This document shows positions 63,457 to 64,000 of a DNA stretch of 64,000 nt, piece by piece (position 1 is the first letter of the stretch; each line of letters opens with the position of its first letter). The position numbers and the translations under genes were made by a program. The DNA lies in the NCBI RefSeq assembly GCF_022751215.1, contig NZ_JAICDG010000001.1, positions 868,001 to 932,000 of the forward strand. The letters run 5' to 3'. The notes beneath the pieces were generated by a model, which worked only from the letters and a program-made list of their open reading frames with translations, searched no databases and was not told where the DNA came from. Source of the stretch: Actinomadura terrae. Lineage in GTDB: Bacteria > Actinomycetota > Actinomycetes > Streptosporangiales > Streptosporangiaceae.

Positions 63457-64000
63457 ATGGGAGCGCATCGGCGGCTGGCCGGGTATCGGTTGCTGGACGA
63501 GATCGGCCGGGGGAGCACCTGCGTCGTCTACCTGGCGATGGACCCGACCGGCCGCGAGGTCGCGGTCAAGGAGCTGCTGCCCGGGCTGGCCGCCGAGCCG
63601 GAGGCGATCGCGCGGCTGGCGCGGGAGATGTCCGCGCAGGCGCGGGTGCGGAGCGACTACGTCGCGCGACTGCTGGACGGCCGGGTCACCGCCGACCGGC
63701 CGTACGTGGTCATGCAGTACGTGCCGGGCTGCCCGCTCGGCGACCTGATCTCCGACTACGGGCCGCTGGAGGGCGACCGGCTCGTCCGGTTCGCACGGCG
63801 GCTCGCGCTCGCGCTGGCGGACGTGCACGACGCGGGCGTCCTGCACCGCGACGTGGCGCCCGGCAACGTGATCGTCCTGGGCGACCGCCCGACGCTGATC
63901 GACTTCGGCATCGCGCACGAGTCGGGCATGGAGCAGATCACCCGGCGCGGCATGGTCGTGGGCACGCCCGCCTACCTGGCGCCCGAGCTGATCGAGGGCG
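63457..64000 (+). CDS. serine/threonine protein kinase (partial, C-terminus outside window)
   Basis: First 181 residues of a Hanks-type kinase. P-loop LDEIGRGSTCVVYLA, ATP Lys in VAVKELLP, catalytic loop VLHRDVAPGNVIVL, metal site LIDFGIAHE and activation segment end GTPAYLAPELIEG are all intact. ATG 63457 has AAAGGGGA. What follows the kinase domain (linker, membrane segment, sensor) lies beyond base 64000. Confidence 0.93.
   Translation, partial: MGAHRRLAGYRLLDEIGRGSTCVVYLAMDPTGREVAVKELLPGLAAEPEAIARLAREMSAQARVRSDYVARLLDGRVTADRPYVVMQYVPGCPLGDLISDYGPLEGDRLVRFARRLALALADVHDAGVLHRDVAPGNVIVLGDRPTLIDFGIAHESGMEQITRRGMVVGTPAYLAPELIEG

Overview
The window is very GC-rich (third codon positions almost all G or C), densely coded DNA from a filamentous actinomycete. 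An orphan DUF397 gene, a streptogrisin-type protease, the ergothioneine genes, the GlgE alpha-glucan pathway and the many GTG starts with GTGA/ATGA overlaps point to Streptosporangiales or a relative, most like Actinomadura. That placement is inference; no rRNA or tRNA gene is present to support it. I see no CRISPR array, prophage or insertion sequence.

Layout. 1-9751: a purine/urate catabolic block. A partial PucR-type regulator reads left and nine tightly coupled genes read right: uraD, uraH, urate oxidase, three xanthine dehydrogenase subunits with an 8-oxoguanine deaminase gene between them, allantoinase and allantoicase. Together they take xanthine or 8-oxoguanine to urate, allantoin, allantoate and ureidoglycolate. 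9821-12843: an Rpn-like gene with a partial tandem copy of its own 3' end, a DUF397 gene and a secreted protease. 13210-26806: accessory region bracketed by two inverted copies of an approximately 167-bp structured repeat. It holds a TetR/MFS pair, a methyltransferase/AraC pair, a sigma-like protein with a membrane anchor, egtABCD (no egtE), a divergent SGNH lipoprotein/acyltransferase pair and a helical-repeat protein. 27135-31847: a LacI regulator followed by an OpuC/ProU-type ABC transporter.

31924-39885: histidine utilisation. An IclR regulator diverges from hutH, hutU, an M20 amidohydrolase, hutF and hutI. There is no classical hutG, and the M20 enzyme occupies its place. 39873-43409: flavin reductase, SppA-like peptidase, a Nudix-NYN fusion and an ACT protein. 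43419-55336: glycogen/trehalose metabolism (glgB; glgE-treS-mak; divergent glgP), interrupted by a GntR regulator and a small divergent gene. 55333-59153: a SWIM-domain protein coupled to an SNF2 helicase. 59292-64000: enoyl-CoA hydratase, HxlR regulator, F420/NADP-type reductase, SDR, acyl-ACP desaturase and the start of a Ser/Thr kinase.

The least explained signals are non-coding: the two-copy structured repeat; three tandem 29-bp repeats just before hutH; three tandem 13-bp repeats before the LacI gene; and 14-bp tandem arrays that begin at stop codons (after egtC and after the SDR gene).
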